A stretch of DNA of 64,000 nucleotides, taken from positions 186,001 to 250,000 of the forward strand of contig JAJPHG010000007.1 of the NCBI GenBank assembly GCA_021325375.1, read 5' to 3'. Below, piece after piece: positions 35,901 through 44,613 of this stretch; position 1 is the first letter of the stretch, and each line of letters opens with the position of its first letter. The DNA is from Alphaproteobacteria bacterium (GTDB lineage: Bacteria > Pseudomonadota > Alphaproteobacteria > Micropepsales > Micropepsaceae). The translations under genes were made by a program, and so were the position numbers. The notes under the pieces are model-generated. The model was not told the origin of the DNA. It worked only from the letters and a program-made list of their open reading frames with translations, and did not search any database.

Positions 35901-38750
35901 TTAAGACGAGCGCTGGCCTGACGCGACTCTCAATTCTTCTATCAGGCGCTTCGCCTTGAGAAGGTCGATTGTATCGAACCCCTCCGTAAACCTGCCATAG
36001 ACCGAACTTAGCGATCTTAGAGCTTCATCAGGACGCTGCATTGGCATCCCGCTCAAGCTGATCGCAGCCCGCAGTTCCCAGGAAAGTGCGCCTTGGCGAT
36101 GTGCGAGTTCGGCAGCACGCCGGCAAAGACTGGCGCCTGAATCCCTGTCCCCAAACGCTTCAGCTAATACGCCCTTTACGCGCAAGATCTCAGGCGTGCA
36201 CCAGTGCTCGGCGTCGTGGACGTCGTCTTCGTCATTCTGCCGAAGAAGCCATTCGGCGTCGGCGAGTCGCCCCTGGACAGCGGCCGCCTCCGCAAGCTCG
36301 GTCCGTATGATTGGATGGAACACTCGATCGTGAGATGCAGCCTGCAGCCGCAAACCTTCCTCAACGAGCCGGCGGGCCTCATCGAATTGGCCGCGTCGCG
36401 CTTGGCAGAGCCCGAGGATGGATAGCCCGAACCCATGGAACTGGACCAACCCACGCGTCCGCGAATATTCAACGATTTCCACCATATAGGCTTCGATTTT
36501 GTCGATATCGGGCTCGAACAAATACAAATGAATGCCGCACCACATCGTGGCGGCGGCAACCGGCAGCGGGATTCCCAATGATTCGGCCACAGATACCGCT
36601 TCGCGGCTGGTGTGCATGGCTCGATCCGGAAATCCCATCAACCACTCCAGACACGAGGCATAGCCCATGCCGTCCGAAAGTCGGTCATAGCCCGTCTGCT
36701 TTATCATTGCGAACCTTGATGGTTCCGTATCGATGTCAATGAAGCGCCGGTAATGCCCCATCGCCTCTTCAAGCCGCCCGAGAAACAGCTTCGACTCTCC
36801 CAGCATCCATTCTGCTTGACCGATCGCACCGGGATTTCCGGAACGCCGCGCGGTGTTTAAACATTCCTCCGCCACTGCGAGTGAATGGGCGTAGGCCGGC
36901 ACCCGCACTTGTTGCGCCCAAAGCGCGAGGTGGCAACTCATTTGGCTTTCGAAGTCGCCAAGACTTACGGCCAGGCCAAGCGCCTTATTCCAGGTGGGCT
37001 CGAACTCGTCCATATCGCTCGCCGTGAATAGCAGGGTGCTCGCGAGCGCCATATAGATTCCCAGTTGCTGCGGCTGCGGTTCGGATGTGTCGTCTAGGGC
37101 GTTGGACGCTGTTTTCATCCAGTCATGGCACTCGGTCAGGAGTCCCAAACCAAGCCAGGTTGTCGCCGACAACGCTGCCAGCTGCACTCCCAATTCGGGA
37201 TTTCCCGCAGGACCAAACGACCATTGAAGCGCTGCACGAATGTTGTCGATTTCCATGGCCAGCGCGCGAGGATCCTGACTGCTGGTGTCGGCTTGCAGTA
37301 GCAGATCACGATAGTAGATTGCGTGTCGCTGTTGCAGAGAGTGATGTTCTTCGGTCTGCTGCAGCTTTGACGCGGCATAGGTACGCGTCATGTCCAAAAG
37401 CCGATGACGCACGGATGTGCCTGGATCGGTCGAGACGAGGGATTTTGCGAGCAAACTCGCGATGATGCCAGGACTCTCTTCGTTTCTGGTCTCAGCGCCG
37501 GCGGCCACACAGCACGCGGCATCAAGCGTGAACCCTCCTGTAAAAATGGATAGTTGCCGAAACACCTTTCTTTCACCGTCGGAGAGAAGATTGTAGCTCC
37601 AGTCAAGCGTCGCATTTAGCGTTTGCTGCCGCGGCGGCGCGGTTCGGCGCCCCGGCCAGAGCAACGCGAATTGGCTGCTGAGAAGCGCTGCGGTATCGCG
37701 AATGCCATAGGCGGCGACTCGGCCTGCGGCAAGCTCGATGGCAAGCGCGATACCACCGAGCTGGCGGCACATCTCTCCGACGATCCGCGCATCTTCGTCG
37801 CCAAGCGCTTCGCCAAACCCGGCACTGGCGATCCGATTGACAAACAATTGTACGGCCGGATACGCGAGAGCCTCGATGGCCGTGAGCTTCTCGTCCTCCG
37901 GCGGGCTGACCAACGGAGGTAGCGGATGAATGTGTTCGCCCTCAGCTCGCAACGCTTCTCGGCTGGTCGCCAAAATGTGGAGATCCGAATTATCAGCAAG
38001 CAGGCGCTCTACCACTGCTGTCGCCTCCGCGATCAAGTGCTCGCAGCTGTCCAGAACGAGCAAGACGCGCTTGCCCCGAAGATGCGCTGCGAGCTCTGGT
38101 ATCGGATCTTGCGCTTGGACCGGAAGGCGAAACGCGGACGTGACTGCCGCGGCCAGGAACTTCGGAGAACCGATAGGACTGAGTTCCACAAAGCATACCA
38201 CGCCGACAAATTCGCCCAAGAGCGCATGAGCGACAGAAAGCGCCGCCGTCGTCTTTCCAACGCCCCCCGGCCCAAGGATGGTCACGAACCTCTCTGCAAG
38301 CAGTTTTTTGCGAATCGTGCGGACGTCCTCATCCCGGCCCACCATGCGAGCAAGCGGTGGCGGCAATGAGTACGTCGACTCGATCGCGGAATCCGTCTCC
38401 GGCGGTTCCTCTATCGTCGCCCGCGAGGTAGGTGCGACGAGGCTATAGCCGCGGCCGGGTACATTCGCGAGATAGCGCGTACCGTCGCAGTCAAGCGCTT
38501 TACGTAACGCCGCTATATGAACGCGAAGGCTGACGTCTTCGACGAAGACACCCGGCCAAACCCTTGCAATCAACTCCTTCTGACTTACGACCTCGCCGGG
38601 TCTGTCAGCCAGAGCGAGCAAGATATCGAACGAACGACTGCCAATCTTGATCGCATGGCCGTTCTTCGTGAGTAGGCGCTGCGACGGTAGGAGGCAAAAC
38701 TCTCCAATGGAGACGACTTCAGGTGCCGGGAGATCGATCTGTCGAAGCAT
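35901..38750 (-). CDS. winged-helix/NB-ARC-like ATPase/TPR transcriptional regulator
   Basis: A 949-residue regulator. The winged-helix DNA-binding domain (GEFCLLPSQRLLTKNG to VPGRGYSLVAP) is followed by an ATPase with Walker A GPGGVGKTTAALS and Walker B LLVLDSCEHLI. A long helical TPR-like region follows, with repeats such as AEWMLGESKLFLGRLEEAM. This is the LTTR-unrelated, STAND-like design in which ligand or protein binding drives ATP-dependent assembly. The ATG at 38750 is preferred; the frame reaches 38918, but the extra 56 residues do not match the relatives. It is divergent from the paralogue at 38984 and points toward cyoA. Its target is unknown. Confidence 0.87.
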   Translation of the reverse strand: MLRQIDLPAPEVVSIGEFCLLPSQRLLTKNGHAIKIGSRSFDILLALADRPGEVVSQKELIARVWPGVFVEDVSLRVHIAALRKALDCDGTRYLANVPGRGYSLVAPTSRATIEEPPETDSAIESTYSLPPPLARMVGRDEDVRTIRKKLLAERFVTILGPGGVGKTTAALSVAHALLGEFVGVVCFVELSPIGSPKFLAAAVTSAFRLPVQAQDPIPELAAHLRGKRVLLVLDSCEHLIAEATAVVERLLADNSDLHILATSREALRAEGEHIHPLPPLVSPPEDEKLTAIEALAYPAVQLFVNRIASAGFGEALGDEDARIVGEMCRQLGGIALAIELAAGRVAAYGIRDTAALLSSQFALLWPGRRTAPPRQQTLNATLDWSYNLLSDGERKVFRQLSIFTGGFTLDAACCVAAGAETRNEESPGIIASLLAKSLVSTDPGTSVRHRLLDMTRTYAASKLQQTEEHHSLQQRHAIYYRDLLLQADTSSQDPRALAMEIDNIRAALQWSFGPAGNPELGVQLAALSATTWLGLGLLTECHDWMKTASNALDDTSEPQPQQLGIYMALASTLLFTASDMDEFEPTWNKALGLAVSLGDFESQMSCHLALWAQQVRVPAYAHSLAVAEECLNTARRSGNPGAIGQAEWMLGESKLFLGRLEEAMGHYRRFIDIDTEPSRFAMIKQTGYDRLSDGMGYASCLEWLMGFPDRAMHTSREAVSVAESLGIPLPVAAATMWCGIHLYLFEPDIDKIEAYMVEIVEYSRTRGLVQFHGFGLSILGLCQARRGQFDEARRLVEEGLRLQAASHDRVFHPIIRTELAEAAAVQGRLADAEWLLRQNDEDDVHDAEHWCTPEILRVKGVLAEAFGDRDSGASLCRRAAELAHRQGALSWELRAAISLSGMPMQRPDEALRSLSSVYGRFTEGFDTIDLLKAKRLIEELRVASGQRSS

Positions 38751-38983
38751 GCCAAAGCCTTGCCGGCAAATGTTCAGCCCCGAGCTTTGTGCGTAGTGGC
38801 AACCCAGAACATCAACAAGCTGCTCCGTTCTTTTTGGAGCAAGAACGGACAAAAAGAGCAAAATTAAACAAGCGAAATCATTTGCTTCTTTTCCTGAGAG
38901 GTAAAACCGCGTCGGCATTGTGAGCCCATCAGACGGCCTGAAAGGCTATAACTTCATGGAGTTCGACGCCTCGGGGAGTGGTC
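38751..38983. promoter_or_regulatory. divergent promoter region of two large regulators
   Basis: About 230 bases between the starts of two divergent paralogous regulators. It is relatively AT-rich near 38860-38900. No clear dyad or -35/-10 pair could be assigned by eye, but both promoters must lie here, which would allow mutual control. Confidence 0.45.
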
Positions 38984-41824
38984 ATGAATACTGCCGCCGA
39001 CACTGCACACCCTTCCGAACGCGTGATCGCTTTCGGACCGTTCCAGCTCTTTCCGACCCGGCGCCTGCTGTTGGACGGCGATCACCCGGTGCGGATGGGC
39101 AGTCGCGCCCTAGATATCCTCATCGCCCTAGCGGAGAGGCCAGGCGAGACCGTGTCCAAGGCCGACTTGATGGCGCTCGCTTGGCCAAATCTTCATGTTG
39201 AGGAAATCACCCTCAGGGTTCACATGTCCGGATTGCGGCGCGCCATCGGTGACGGCAGTGGCGGCAATCGGTATGTCGTTTCCATCCCGAACCAGGGCTA
39301 CGTTTTCGTGGCGCCCGTCGAGGCGAAGACTGCCAACATTCCCGTCGGGCCGACGAAGTCCGACACCCCTAACAATTTGCCCATCCTCCTCACGAGGCTG
39401 GTTGGACGACAAAGCACCATCGATACCCTGGTAGGCGAGCTTCGCCACCGTCGTCTGCTGACGATCGTCGGCACCGCTGGAATCGGAAAGACCGCGGTCG
39501 CGCTGGCCGTGTCCGAGGCGTTGATGGGCGACTACAGCGACGGGATTTGGTTTGTGGACTTGGCCTCGATCTCACAGTCCAAACTGGTTGCGACCACCGT
39601 GGCTACGGTCCTTGGTCTCGAGGCGAGAGCCGACGATGTCACACCGACGTTGGTCCAGTACATGCGGGCCCGCCAACTTCTGGTCGTGCTCGACAACTGC
39701 GAACACGTCATCGACGGCGCTGCTGCGCTGGCCGATGAGCTATTGCGGCAAGCGCCAAACGTCCGCATCATGACGACGAGCCGCGAGCCGCTGCGGATCG
39801 AGGGCGAGACAGTCCGCCCGCTAGGTCCTCTCGAGTGTCCGGTGGAGCCGGACGCGCCGGTCGAGACGCTCAAGACATTTCCCGCAATCCAGCTGTTCAT
39901 CGAGCGCGTAACCGCCAGCGTCACAACCCTGCAGATTAGCGAACCGGAAGTAAAAGCAGTCGCCGAGATCTGTAGAACACTGGATGGCGTTCCGTTGGCG
40001 ATCGAGTTCGCTGCGGTCTATGCGGGGCCCCTTGGCGTCAAACGTTTGGCGGAACATCTCAGTGAGGGCCTGAAGCTCCTCCCCGCACGGCGCAGAGCCG
40101 CGCCAGAACGGCAGCAGACCATGCATGCCATGCAGGATTGGAGTTACAGCCTTCTCACCGATGCCGAGCGCAAAGTCCTGCGGCGCCTCTCGGTTTTCGC
40201 AGGTACCTTCACCCTCGAATCTGCGAGTGCGGTAGCCACGCAAAAGACAGAGAGTCGCGACGTGGTCACGGAAATCGGAAACCTTGTCTTAAAGTCGTTG
40301 GTCGCCGCTGAGATCAGCGGCCCCAACCAGCGCTATCGGCTTCTCTATACGACGCGCGCCTACGCGCGCGAAAAGCTGGGCGCCGATGAGCGAGCTGACG
40401 CAGCGCGCCGAATGGCCACCTATTTCGCCCACCGGCTAAACTATGCCTGGGCCGACAAGGATCGCTTATTCGCCGATGGCGGCTACAAGGATTTTATTGA
40501 TCAGATTGGAAACCTGCGCGCCGCGCTGCAATGGTGTTTTTCACCAGAGGGTGACGCAGCCCTGGGCGCGGAGCTCGCCGCTGGCGTCTCCACTTGCTTT
40601 GCCGACCTCGGACTCACTGCGGAGGCGCGCGACTGGAGTGCGCGCGGCATCGCCTCCCTTACTCCCGATATGCGAGGCGGCCCTATCGAAGCGGTCCTGA
40701 GGTTATCATTCGCGCGTGCTCTCATGATGACCAACGGGAACTCAGACGAGGCCCTACAGGCCGCCCAGCTGTGCATTGAACTCTGCGCCGCCATCGGCGA
40801 GCGCGAAATGGAGTTCGCCATGCTGAGCACCCATCACATCTTTGTTGGCCGGACCGGCGACGTCAGGGGCTCGTTGGCGCTCGCCCAGCGAGCCAACGAA
40901 ATCGCTATAGAGCTCGATGACGCCGACGCGCTCGGCATGGCAAATGGGATGCTTACTCAGTCGTATCACCTTCTCGGTGACCAGGCGAAGGCCGAGACTC
41001 ACACCCTGGCGGCGCTGCGATATGCGCCGCCAAGCCGCCGAATCAACCAATACAAGGTTGGGGTGGATCAACGTTTCCGATCGATGGGCTCCCTCGCGCG
41101 GCTTCTCTTTTTTCTCGGCCGGCCGGAGCAAGCCGAAGCACGCGCGCGTGCAGTGCTGGATTATTCCCTAAAGAGTCAAAACCCAGCGAACGTCCTCATG
41201 GCGGGCATGTTTCCCGCGACGATCGCGCTCATGACGGGCAACTGGGCTTGGGCCGAGGAAGCAATCACCCTAGTCGGAAGTACCGGCCGAAAGAGTTTGA
41301 TTGAGCCGTTTGCTATTCTTGCTGACGCCCTGCAGGCGGAACTGGCCTTTCGAACCGGCGACCGAAGCGAGATAGCCGTGGCGGCCGTGGAGACGACTTT
41401 TCAGGCCGTGCTGCGCTCGCGATACAATCCTGGCTATCACGCGATGGCGGTTATCGAGGCCCTGACCTTGGCCGGTCGTCAGCCTGACGCGCAGGCCCAT
41501 CTTGACTGGATGATCTCAAAAATGGAGCGCGAAGGCATGTACATGTACATGCCGGAATATTACCGCCTGGGCGGCGACATCCTAGCGTCTGCCGGCGACA
41601 ACGAGAGCGCACGGGAAGCCTACGAACGGGCTGCTGCAATGGCACGGACGCAATCGGCGCTTGCGTGGGAGCTGCGCGCAGCCATGAGCTTGGCGCGGCT
41701 AGATCGGACTCACAACCCGGCCAAGGCTCGAGCCGTGCTGCAGCCCGTATACGACCGGTTCGTTGAAGGTCACCAGAGCGCGGATCTCCGCGCGGCGCGC
41801 GACCTGCTGGCCGCGCTGACTTAG
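38984..41824 (+). CDS. winged-helix/NB-ARC-like ATPase/TPR transcriptional regulator
   Basis: A 946-residue paralogue of the divergent gene. It has a winged helix (FGPFQLFPTRRLLLDGD to IPNQGYVFVAP), an ATPase with Walker A GTAGIGKTAVALAV and Walker B LVVLDNCEHVI and the TSREPLRIEGE strand, and about 480 residues of TPR-like helices (ALAQRANEIAIELDDADALG and others). The ATG at 38984 has GGGGAG 5-6 bases upstream; a GTG two codons earlier is possible. It would sense a small molecule through the C-terminal helices. The neighbouring catabolic genes at 42-49 kb are possible targets, but on position alone. Confidence 0.88.
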   Translation: MNTAADTAHPSERVIAFGPFQLFPTRRLLLDGDHPVRMGSRALDILIALAERPGETVSKADLMALAWPNLHVEEITLRVHMSGLRRAIGDGSGGNRYVVSIPNQGYVFVAPVEAKTANIPVGPTKSDTPNNLPILLTRLVGRQSTIDTLVGELRHRRLLTIVGTAGIGKTAVALAVSEALMGDYSDGIWFVDLASISQSKLVATTVATVLGLEARADDVTPTLVQYMRARQLLVVLDNCEHVIDGAAALADELLRQAPNVRIMTTSREPLRIEGETVRPLGPLECPVEPDAPVETLKTFPAIQLFIERVTASVTTLQISEPEVKAVAEICRTLDGVPLAIEFAAVYAGPLGVKRLAEHLSEGLKLLPARRRAAPERQQTMHAMQDWSYSLLTDAERKVLRRLSVFAGTFTLESASAVATQKTESRDVVTEIGNLVLKSLVAAEISGPNQRYRLLYTTRAYAREKLGADERADAARRMATYFAHRLNYAWADKDRLFADGGYKDFIDQIGNLRAALQWCFSPEGDAALGAELAAGVSTCFADLGLTAEARDWSARGIASLTPDMRGGPIEAVLRLSFARALMMTNGNSDEALQAAQLCIELCAAIGEREMEFAMLSTHHIFVGRTGDVRGSLALAQRANEIAIELDDADALGMANGMLTQSYHLLGDQAKAETHTLAALRYAPPSRRINQYKVGVDQRFRSMGSLARLLFFLGRPEQAEARARAVLDYSLKSQNPANVLMAGMFPATIALMTGNWAWAEEAITLVGSTGRKSLIEPFAILADALQAELAFRTGDRSEIAVAAVETTFQAVLRSRYNPGYHAMAVIEALTLAGRQPDAQAHLDWMISKMEREGMYMYMPEYYRLGGDILASAGDNESAREAYERAAAMARTQSALAWELRAAMSLARLDRTHNPAKARAVLQPVYDRFVEGHQSADLRAARDLLAALT

Positions 41825-41849
41825 AGGCGGAAACCCAACTCCCACCGAT

Positions 41850-41999
41850 TCAACGGCTGTGGAAGACGGGAGCACGGCCTTCGCGAATTCGATTGGCGGT
41901 CGTCGCAAGCCAGAGCACTCCCTTGGCCTTCCATTCGTCCAGCCCGATCGGATCGACGAGCGTGAGCTGATCAACGTCCGAGGAATGCGTCCTTCGAAA
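41850..41999 (-). pseudogene. possible alpha/beta-hydrolase gene fragment
   Basis: A 49-codon minus-strand frame ending at 41850 reads LVDPIGLDEWKAKGV, which resembles the segment LVNPIGLEDWKAKGV common in a group of alpha/beta hydrolases. It has no start, no catalytic residues and stops on both sides, so at best it is a remnant. The match is from memory of the family and is uncertain. Confidence 0.3.
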
Positions 42000-42383
42000 C
42001 TATGAACCACCGCCCGTTACAAGGTCCGACATTATCTGCCCCATCTCCATCACCTGACTTGGCGGGGCTTCTTGGATGATCACCAGCATCGCGGTATCCC
42101 GCGCGCCGGTTGCGTTGTGAAGAATGGTCCAAAGCTGCGAGGCCATGGCTCTCTTGTAGTCGGCCGAACGTCCGGCGCGGATCAGTACCGTCAAAATCGC
42201 CGCCGGCGCTGCGTTGCCGCCTACAAAAGCGTCTCCGTACGAAAAGGTGCTGAAGACGATTTTGACGAGGGTCTTGTTCACTCCGGCCATCTCGCTGTGG
42301 AAATTGGTGATTTCCATTGCGAGAGCCGACTTGGCGTCGGACGAGAGAACGTCTTTTGAGGTGGTGATCGTATAGAGTGGCAT
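42000..42383 (-). CDS. tautomerase superfamily protein (4-oxalocrotonate tautomerase-like)
   Basis: A 127-residue member of the tautomerase/MIF superfamily. The mature N-terminus is proline (MPLYTI), the catalytic base of the family. The length of about 125 residues, with two beta-alpha-beta units, resembles trimeric cis-CaaD/MSAD-like members more than the 62-residue 4-oxalocrotonate tautomerase. Likely chemistry is keto-enol tautomerisation or a related reaction on a small keto acid. It stands on the same strand as the patatin-like gene, 177 bases downstream of it. Confidence 0.8.
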   Translation of the reverse strand: MPLYTITTSKDVLSSDAKSALAMEITNFHSEMAGVNKTLVKIVFSTFSYGDAFVGGNAAPAAILTVLIRAGRSADYKRAMASQLWTILHNATGARDTAMLVIIQEAPPSQVMEMGQIMSDLVTGGGS

Positions 42384-42560
42384 TTTCGCCTTGATCTGTC
42401 CGTTCCAGCAACCGGATCGGTCGCGATATTAAAGTAGGTCTTTATGAAATGCGGGATAGGCTCGCCTTGCCATGATTTGTACAGCGCGTGCCCAAACGAA
42501 GATGAACGGCCGGTCGAATGTCGTTTCAACATTGCGAGGGCGATACCCATTCAACTTCGA

Positions 42561-43982
42561 TCAAAGGCTTCCGCTGAACTCGGCGAGCACCTTCGAATCC
42601 CGCACTGATTGCGCCCCAACCGTGACGAGGTCGTCGACGTCGGCCGAAGACACGGTCAGACCCGTCGGTATTTTCTGAAGCCTGGCGCGGACGTTTTCGT
42701 CGGTGGCGTCTCCAATAGACAAATGTGCGAAGAACCCCTGCACGTCGTCGCACGCGTGCCCGTCGACAACCGGGCCTTCTGCGCAACGAATCCGCCGGAG
42801 CGCGGAAACGAAACGTTGCAAATGGTCCTCGGCCAAGACAAGCGTCTCGAAGTCGTAGCTATCGATTTGCGATCCCGATACCGAAGCTATGATTTGACCC
42901 AGATCCGAGACACTGCGTTGTCGCGGCCAATCGGAATCGCGCTTGGCTTCGCCATCGGCGCTGATCAGCAAGATCCGTCGGACATGGTCGAGACCTAGTT
43001 GATGCAGGCGCCGAGCGTCGTCGCCATAGGCCAGCGCCTTATCAATTGCGAAGCGCATCGCAAGATTGTCGGCGATCCCGCCGTCCATGAGATGGACGTA
43101 TCTGGTCTTATTCGGGTCCAAATAGAGCCTCGCAAGTTCTCCCAACTGGTGTTCACGCGGCGTGGTAGTTGGTGCGGCGGCGTGCGCGATCCAGGGCGGC
43201 TCGCGTCCCGCGCATTGCTTGGCGTAGTTGGTCAGCGTGACTGGCGTGAAGAGGATCGGAAGTCCGTTCGATGCCGCGACGGCGTTCGCAATCGGATAGG
43301 TTGATAGATTGGAGCAGATGAGGTCGAATTCATCCTGGGTAAAGGAGAAGACCGTTCCATAGTTGATGTCCGTTGCATCGATCGAGATCACGGGCCTACC
43401 CCTGCGCTCAAGGTCTGCAAACGTGGCGCCATGGAATATCAGCCGGTCGTAGATGGTCGCCATCTCATCCCCTCTGCCGTAGCCCGGGCTGAACATCCAC
43501 TGCCAGCGCCAAGGCAGGAAATAGAGGCCCCAGATATAACTATTCACGTCCACCTTGAGAAAATCGTGCTCGAAGTCCTCGAATGTGCGTTCGCGGTACA
43601 GGCCATAATAGGCAGCGGGGAACGCGCCACCGGAAACAGCCGCATAGGTGTCGAGCTCGTCGAGCAATCGGCGCCGTTGACCGTTCACTGTGATCGGGTA
43701 ATCGCGCAATCCTCGCAGCACACCGTAGGAAAAAGCGGAGGACCGTTTGCCGCCACCCGATCCGACCAGCACGACCAGCAATTCGTTCGAGGAATCTCCG
43801 TCGGGAAGGGCGTCAATCCTGTAGCCGCCCTTCGAAATTGCGGCGGGATCGGCGCTCAACGCCGAGCTCTCGATGGGCGTGTTCATCACGGGCGCGGCAC
43901 AACCACTCAGCTGGAAAAGGCCGGAGACAAAGACAAGACCAAATCCTGTGTATGCGGCCCACGTTCCAGAAAAGTTGCGCAT
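42561..43982 (-). CDS. patatin-like phospholipase lipoprotein
   Basis: A 473-residue predicted lipoprotein (signal with lipobox LFQLSGC). A patatin-fold acyl hydrolase domain shows the oxyanion glycine loop VGSGGGKRSSAFSYGVLRG, the nucleophile Ser in AVSGGAFPAAYYG (first Gly of GxSxG replaced by Ala) and the catalytic Asp in LMDGGIADNL. It would cleave acyl esters of lipids at the cell envelope. The ATG at 43982 is chosen because the signal peptide starts there; the frame extends to 44060. It has no close partner, but lies among other catabolic genes. Confidence 0.87.
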   Translation of the reverse strand: MRNFSGTWAAYTGFGLVFVSGLFQLSGCAAPVMNTPIESSALSADPAAISKGGYRIDALPDGDSSNELLVVLVGSGGGKRSSAFSYGVLRGLRDYPITVNGQRRRLLDELDTYAAVSGGAFPAAYYGLYRERTFEDFEHDFLKVDVNSYIWGLYFLPWRWQWMFSPGYGRGDEMATIYDRLIFHGATFADLERRGRPVISIDATDINYGTVFSFTQDEFDLICSNLSTYPIANAVAASNGLPILFTPVTLTNYAKQCAGREPPWIAHAAAPTTTPREHQLGELARLYLDPNKTRYVHLMDGGIADNLAMRFAIDKALAYGDDARRLHQLGLDHVRRILLISADGEAKRDSDWPRQRSVSDLGQIIASVSGSQIDSYDFETLVLAEDHLQRFVSALRRIRCAEGPVVDGHACDDVQGFFAHLSIGDATDENVRARLQKIPTGLTVSSADVDDLVTVGAQSVRDSKVLAEFSGSL

Positions 43983-44119
43983 AAGGCTTTTCTCGTCCTG
44001 GGTTTGCACCATCGGCTGCACACACCAGTGTTTCACGCAGATTCGTTGCTGCGCTTGCACGAAAGAACCCTGCTTTTGAGATTCGTAGCGGGACGATCAA
44101 TCTCGCCGGCGGTCATCGA

Positions 44120-44587
44120 TCACAAACTGCGCTCCTCCAACCAATCGACATAGAGTTTGCGCTCCGCGAATAGCCAGGCGTCGTCCACTTTGGCGAAGGT
44201 GTCGTAGTAACGCAGCGCCGCAATCATCAATTTGCGCTTATCGCCGTCAACGCTGAGATGGTGGGCAAAACAATATGCTTGGCCAGTGGCACGGTCCTTT
44301 GTGAGGGATGAAATCGTGCTTTGTCCCACGAAGTGCATGGTGGACTGATATTTGTTTAGGTCCGCGAAGACGGGGGCCAAGGCCTCGCGAGAATGCAACT
44401 CCTGGGACGGCTTCGGGTTCTTGGCGTCCATGTAGACGACAAAATGAGCGTCCGACGTGAATAGCGCCATTTGGTCCGCTGCTTCGCGTCGATCGGCACA
44501 ATAGGCGTAGGCTTCAACGAGTTCGCGGATCGCAAGTCTATCGGCAACCTCGGCAGGATAAATCGCTGTGTGCTTGTTCGTTTTCAT
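44120..44587 (-). CDS. NTF2/SnoaL-like protein
   Basis: A 155-residue cone-fold (nuclear transport factor 2/SnoaL-like) protein. Typical features are the N-terminal helix IRELVEAYAYCADRREAAD, the strand FTSDAHFVVYMD and the C-terminal ALRYYDTFAKVDDAWLFAERKLYVDW. Members are dehydratases, isomerases, hydrolases or binding proteins, so no reaction can be given. The ATG at 44587 is used; there is no obvious ribosome binding site. It lies 26 bases after the aldehyde dehydrogenase stop, so the two probably form one transcript. Confidence 0.83.
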   Translation of the reverse strand: MKTNKHTAIYPAEVADRLAIRELVEAYAYCADRREAADQMALFTSDAHFVVYMDAKNPKPSQELHSREALAPVFADLNKYQSTMHFVGQSTISSLTKDRATGQAYCFAHHLSVDGDKRKLMIAALRYYDTFAKVDDAWLFAERKLYVDWLEERSL

Positions 44588-44613
44588 GGTGGAGGCCTTT
44601 TTCTGCGTATCGT

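Noticed and set aside
42278..42550. 90-codon minus-strand frame overlapping the tautomerase start
   Set aside because: It overlaps the tautomerase gene out of frame and has no recognisable sequence.
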